This document shows positions 59,090 to 64,000 of a stretch of DNA of 64,000 nt, one piece after another; the first letter of the stretch is position 1; each line of letters opens with the position of its first letter. The position numbers and the translations under genes are program-made. Source of the DNA: Multifurca ochricompacta (taxonomy: Eukaryota; Basidiomycota; Agaricomycetes; Russulales; Russulaceae). The stretch covers positions 124,001-188,000 of the forward strand of contig WTXG01000041.1 of the NCBI GenBank assembly GCA_022496185.1. Direction: 5' to 3'. Below the pieces are notes generated by a model that did no database searches, was not told the origin of the DNA, and worked only from the letters and a program-made list of their open reading frames with translations.

Positions 59090-61410
59090 TGAGCGCCACA
59101 GGTACCAGTTGGGACCACAATGCAGAGCCCGCCCAAGGGCGGTATCAGTAATTTCAATGGTATCAGTCCCAGAGCAACCAATCCACCTACCGCTGCTCAC
59201 CAAAGGCTTTGATTGTACACGGTACAGCACTGGGATCTTGAGAGAAGAAGGGTTCAAAGTCGATGAAGGCACGAAGTAGGTGAGTACTTCTGAAGGCTTG
59301 AGCCTGAATGGCCGAGAGCTCAAATCGGTAACACCGATAATACCGAATACATGTCTCATCAGTAAAGTACTTGTAAATACATTTAAAGGCGGCTCAAATC
59401 GCCTCGAATTATCATCGAAGTTATTCAAAAAGACGCTCCCTCTCCTGCTCGCATTCGAAGTCATTCCAACTCATTGGTATCTTTCTTTCATACGCTAGCT
59501 CCGCGACGCCACTACTCTCGCTCACGAACTCCGCGTCCAAGTTGCATCGACACTAACATGAGGTCTGTATGAAACTATGAAACGAGCCAAATCCAAGTTT
59601 TTATGGGTGTGAAAATGGAAGGGAGACACAACAACATCGAGTGGTCGAAAGCGCAAGAAGGCAAGTCGTGCCAGAAGAGCGGGCAGAGATGGAAGACTTC
59701 AGGCCCAGATCCCGAACACTGTCCACATAGATGACCAAGGCACTCACATAGTGGTACCAAATCCAGTGCTCATTACTCAACCGAATCGTACCAAATGTAA
59801 TGTCACACTTCTACACCTAACAAACAACACCATTTCATTCGACAATCCATGGACATGGACAACATACACTAAAATGGACGACCTATAGCGAGTGTTGTCG
59901 ACAGTCACTCCCTTTATTCTTATTTTTCAATTTCAAATTTCATTTACTCTTCCTCAATCGAAACACAACAAGGTGGAGTCGAACTTTGCGACATCATCAG
60001 AACCTGATAAACACCACCATTCACTCAGAAACATTCATGGCAAGTTAGAGAAAATGTAAAATACGCACGGGAGAGGGATAAGCTTGACTTTCAGAGGACC
60101 ATAAGTGGTCCCAAATACCGTCGCTGACAGATCAACCCAAAGCCAACCACTGTTGATATAGAACCTGGCAGTCCCTTTCAGAACCGCAATCCCGAAAGAC
60201 ACTTCGACTCCATCTTTGAGGTTTCCCTTCACTGTAGCCAACCGGTACGTCCCAAGGATCGGGACCTTGACAGAGAACTCTGCATTGATCTCGAAGGTGC
60301 CAACATCAATGTAACCTTTCAGCTGAGAGGGAGATCCAAGTCAATCAGTGACCATATCACAATACAGAGGACAACGAAAAATGACTTACAACCCAAGTGA
60401 CGCCCCAGAGTGGGACCTCAATGTCAAAGTCATATCGTGGGACCTTGGTATCGTTGTGGAAAACAGGAGCGCCAGCTATGGCGTATACGTGGATAATTTC
60501 TGCAGTTAGGGGATCCTCATATTGATAATGATGACCCTCAATCCATTTCTCGAGACCTAGGTTTCAGAGCTCATCAGAATGGATTACAGCTAGAATGGCA
60601 AGAATCGATTCTCACCAAGATCAGTGGACATGTTGAGCACTCTGTGATTGTGATTGTAAGCGTGTGGGGTATGATGAAGAAATGTCGTCGGATTTTACTG
60701 GTGTATTTATACGGTTCAGAATGAATTGTCAACCAAACCAAGGGGTTACGTAGTGTGTTTAGAGCAGTACCGGAGGCTATATTTTCCTATATTGACTGTA
60801 AAGCTGAGGCAATGAAAGTACCAAGGGTGTAGAATAATAATGACTGTTGTTGCATCTGCTGATCTACGTTTAACGCTTCAGCAGAATGAACAGGAAAGCA
60901 AAGCTCCTATGCCTAAAATGGTAAAGCCAGATGATGGAGACTGCGGTATTTACGTCTGTGTAGAGCGAAACGCTGGGAGGCTGTTGGTACATCTGCTTCT
61001 CTAAGTTTACGCGTCAGCGCTTCAGAAGAATGATCCGTGGAAAGCAAATTTCCTAAAACCAGATGACCGGAGACCCTATGCTTCAGCGCTCCAGCTAGCA
61101 CCCTTCGTATGCGAGCCCGTGGTGGTAATGTGACTGAAGCATGTAGAATAATCAATAATTTCAAACGTAGGAGGGCCATCGTTTCATTTCCTTCTATACG
61201 TTTACGTTTCATAGTGAATATTTGTTAAGGCAAACGAGGGTACTCTGACCGGGAACAAAAAGTTCGTACTTCTATGCGAGCCCGCGTTGGCTAACTTTGA
61301 GGGCACGGAAGCCAGTTTGCATAACACCATTTCACCATTTGAGAACAGCAGACGTGACAGAGTGTCCGGGAAAGAAAAAATCCTGAGTGCCACCAATGGG
61401 TGATACAAAA
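59090..61410. repeat. Segmental duplication, unit B
   Basis: Direct copy of unit A (56040-58300). It carries the second small-protein gene and non-coding flanks. Stretches 59090-60034 and 60632-61410 contain no supported gene. Confidence 0.8.
60035..60631 (-). CDS. Small unrecognised protein, copy B (156 aa)
   Basis: Paralogue of copy A. Exons 60631-60616, 60556-60390 and 60322-60035 give 156 residues in phase. Exon 1 is nine bases shorter than in copy A (MSTDLG against MSTDLSDIE), so the first intron has moved or the 3' part of exon 1 was lost. Exon 2 is nearly identical to copy A (LEKWIEGHHYQYEDPLTAEI, EVPLWGVTWV). Exon 3 is more variable: VPILGTYRLATVKGNLKDG, VSFGIAVLKGTARFYI, then WLWVDLSATVFGTTYGPLKV as in A. 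The family and its function are unknown to me. Confidence 0.68.
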
Positions 61411-61891
61411 TCAAATATGTTTACGTACGTACACGTGCTTGTGGTGCTTCCATGATCTCATCGTGTCGAATACATAATGCCCTGAACGAAAAGGCTTTTC
61501 TTCCCCGGACACTCGTTCTATCTCGTTTTTTCTTTGAAGCGCGGGCTTGCATGAAAGGACGGCACGTATCATGTAGCTGTACCGGAGCTTTGCTTCCCTG
61601 AACGCCCTGACATTTCTCACACGCCTGATCACTTTACTTGTCTCCATTCTGCAATGGAACATTGGACTGTACCGTCTACGTGGACGGCTTGATTGATCTA
61701 CATAAGGAAGATTATGCCTAGAATGACCAGCGCCCGAGTGCTTAGAATGACTAGCATGCCATTCTAGGCTGGTCACTCTAGGCCGTTTGGCTATGCCACT
61801 CTGAACTCACGAGCATTTTCTTCCCCGGAAACAATAGATGGGTTGGCGCTACTCCACGGTTCCACACGCTTACAACCGTAGAGTGCTCGAC
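61411..61891. other. Intergenic, contains a small palindrome
   Basis: About 480 bases between unit B and the decayed small-protein copy. The palindrome at 61717-61783 (CCTAGAATGACCAGC pairing with GCTGGTCACTCTAGG) resembles the inner arms of the foldback element at 58937-59075. No gene. Confidence 0.55.
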
Positions 61892-62330
61892 ATGTCTAAC
61901 ACTGATATTGGTGCAAATCGAAACCTGCCACTCTAATTGTATCTATTCTGATGCATACCAAATTTTAAACTCACAAAATGGCTTGCGGGTCATCATTATC
62001 CATACCAGGATGTGACCGCTCAAATCGTTCATGTCGACGCCATAGGCGGTCACCTGGATTGTGAGTCATTTTTGTTACCCTCCGAGTTGTAATATGGCCA
62101 CTGATTGGCTCCAATGTCAGGTGAAAGGCTATATCGACATTGTCTCGCTTGAGATCGATGCGGATGTCTCGGTCAATGTTCCAACTTTTGAGACGATCCA
62201 GTTGGGTGAATTGAAGAGACATCTGAGAGATGGCGTCAATTTACCCCAAGCTTGCGTGTAGACGCCAAGTTCTACGTCTCCGATGACTGGCTTTTAGTGG
62301 TGTTTGTTGAGCCGGTAACGGATCAGAGTT
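61892..62330 (+). pseudogene. Decayed copy of the small-protein family
   Basis: Reads MSNTDI, then a GTGCAA donor, then KWLAGHHYPYQDVTAQIVHV from about 61978. The VFHND...EVPLW segment is deleted in frame space. After a short intron (about 62052-62120) VKGYIDIVSLEIDADVSV follows, then LRDGVNLPQ. A frameshift near 62250 leads to VDAKFYVSDDWLLVVF. Internal deletion plus frameshift mark it as a pseudogene. Opposite strand to copies A and B, and clearly more diverged. Confidence 0.7.
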
Positions 62331-63987
62331 GGCCGGACCGGATCAGAGGTGATCGGTGTTGGCGGTGCAAGATGACACTTACACACTACACACTCATTAA
62401 GTACAATCACAGCACAGCACACTCCTTACAGTATTCAAAGACAATACTTCTGTATTTTACAATAGAGCTGTTTTGACCAGATTTATCTTTCTACCTCAGG
62501 CTGCGTTTCCACAGTGTTGTCCGCAATGGTGTCTTGCTCTGTGCTATGTTGTATGGCAGGTCTTTATTATTTCGTAGCGCAACTATACTCTTTTAAGGAC
62601 ATCTTTTGATTCGACCCTCTAACCTAAACTAAAATTGATTCATTCCTCAAAATCTCATCGCCATCGGAATCTTGAATCTTGAATAAGGTCCATTTCAAAT
62701 TATACATGCTCCATCCCCTGCTTCTATGAGCCCAGCAGCACTCAAAGTGTTCTACTAGACGCTCACTCCTACTACACACCACCCGCAACTGAGAGAGCCA
62801 CCGACCGGTATCGTACATGCCGCTGTATGATCGCAAGATCATGTGAGTCCGAGGTGAAAGGTTTCTGGCGCGGAATTACAGAATGGAACCAAGTTGGAAG
62901 CCGCGTGCACAAGCCCCACCCCCGTACATAATATACTAATAATGACATCAAGTCACTCGGGGAAGGTTTTTGGGGTCGAGGTTGGAAAGAGAGTAGGGGG
63001 AGCGCGCAAGGCCAAAGAAAAGAGACTACTCCAGGTATAGGTACAGTGTCCAGAAAAAGAGGACCTCGCTGTTGTGCTTGATGAGACCTGAATGCTGCGC
63101 GCGTGTCCCGAAGGAAGCGTAGCAGTGCCAAAGCCCGTTGAAGGTGGTCCATTCAGGGGGCAATGGAAGAGGATGTCTGCCGCGGTCCTCGGGCGAGGAT
63201 GAGCAACGTAGGATGGAGCTCGGAGAGCCCGGATAACTGATTGTTCCTCATGCCCAAATTGGATATCGTCGTTTAGCGGCACCCACCCTCTCTCCTGCAA
63301 TCATTGGACCATTCAACAGGGAACTTTCACATTGGATCCACTGCTGTACTTGTATGCTTCCAAGTAGATTGAAAAAGGAAAACAATTTGAAGGATGACAT
63401 AGGGCCCGAGTCCAAGAAAGAAAAGCTCCTACATCCAAAAAGGTTCAACATGGAGTAGTAGCAGGTGATACAGATCAATTTACGTGCCAGACATAATCAC
63501 CGCGGGTTCGCATACGAAGGGTGCCAGCTGGAGCGCTGAAGAGGGTCTCCGGTCATCTGGCTTGAGGAACTTTGCTTTCCCCGGATCATTCTTCTGAAGC
63601 GCTGACGCGTAAACTTAGAGAAGCAGATGTACCAACAGCCTCCCAGCGTTTCGCTCTACACAGACGTAAATACCGCAGTCTCCATCATCTGGCTTTACCA
63701 TTTTGGGCATAGGAACTTTGCTTTCCTGTTCATTCTGCTGAAGCGTTAAACGTAGATCAGCAGATGCAACAACAGTCATTATTATTCTACACCCTGGGTA
63801 CTTCCATGGCCTCAGCTTTACAAACAATATAGAAAAATATAGCCTCCGGTACTGCTCTAAACACACTACGTAACCCCTTGGTTTGGTTGACAATTCATTC
63901 TGAACCGTATAAATACACCAGTAAAATTCGACGACGTTTCTTCATCGTACCCCACACGCTTACAATCACAATCACAGAGCGCTCAAC
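62331..63987. other. Intergenic, includes inverted unit C and a possible gene remnant
   Basis: About 62331-62950 shows nothing. On the minus strand, 63175-63025 reads PEWTTFNGLWHCYASFGTRA and SEVLFFWTLYLYLE then stop, which looks protein-like but has no recognisable domain and no start. About 63350-63410 matches 33575-33625 (GTATGCTTCC...TTGAAGGATRACATAGGGC). From about 63490 to 63987 the sequence is the reverse complement of 60635-61110, that is the upstream block of the small-protein gene. Confidence 0.5.
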
Positions 63988-64000
63988 ATGTCCACTGATC
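63988..64000 (+). CDS. Small-protein family, copy C, first codons at window edge
   Basis: ATGTCCACTGATC at the right edge equals the first bases of copies A and B. The preceding about 500 bases match the promoter side of those genes in inverted orientation. The rest lies outside the window. Confidence 0.65.

Overview
This window looks like nuclear DNA of a filamentous basidiomycete. Genes are split by many short introns (about 45-120 nt), use GT-AG junctions with frequent GTGCGT-type donors, and encode fungal-specific families (NST1, AKR1, Goodbye-NACHT-ankyrin NLRs, TPR-CHAT proteases). The expanded CHAT, NACHT and AKR1-like paralogues suggest an Agaricomycete of the Rhizoctonia/Ceratobasidium kind. 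That placement is inference; no search was run.

Layout. 1-691 (-) is the 5' part of a cytochrome P450 cut by the left edge. 2473-7397 (-) is NST1, divergent from a NEO1-type P4 flippase at 8419-13094 (+). Two small MIT-domain genes follow in tandem (16178-16716 and 18390-19349, +), then an F-box/leucine-rich gene (21663-23952, +). Two AKR1-type ankyrin/DHHC genes lie head-to-tail on the minus strand. The one at 24795-27006 is an intact reading frame whose catalytic DHHC motif is DLHV and whose C-terminus is short. The one at 27580-30253 keeps DHHC. A Golgi pH regulator gene (30526-32546, +) diverges from the latter over 272 bp. Two TPR-CHAT paralogues sit at 34347-37612 and 39299-42583 (+). 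A housekeeping block follows: NAA30 (43040-44195, +), QCR2 (45336-47128, -), SET5 (47242-48808, -) and a glutathione S-transferase-like gene (49579-50706, +).

The right end is accessory. A large Goodbye-NACHT-ankyrin NLR (51101-55930, +) has about 20 ankyrin repeats with visible block duplication. Next come segmental duplications carrying a small unrecognised protein family: two full copies (56836-57441 and 60035-60631, -), one decayed copy (61892-62330, +) and the first codons of an inverted copy at the right edge (63988, +). Foldback MITE-like elements and other dispersed repeats are interspersed.

Many genes (F-box, AKR1, both CHAT genes, SET5, GST, NLR, P450) show single-base losses, often in homopolymers, while the protein on both sides is well conserved. 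The pattern fits homopolymer errors in a draft assembly better than wholesale gene death. Gene ends and exons below are my own manual splicing and should be read with that in mind.

Functionally the window mixes core genes (lipid flipping, palmitoylation, Golgi ion balance, NatC acetylation, respiratory complex III, chromatin methylation, salt tolerance) with a candidate self/non-self or cell-death cassette (TPR-CHAT, NLR) and its repeat-rich flank.
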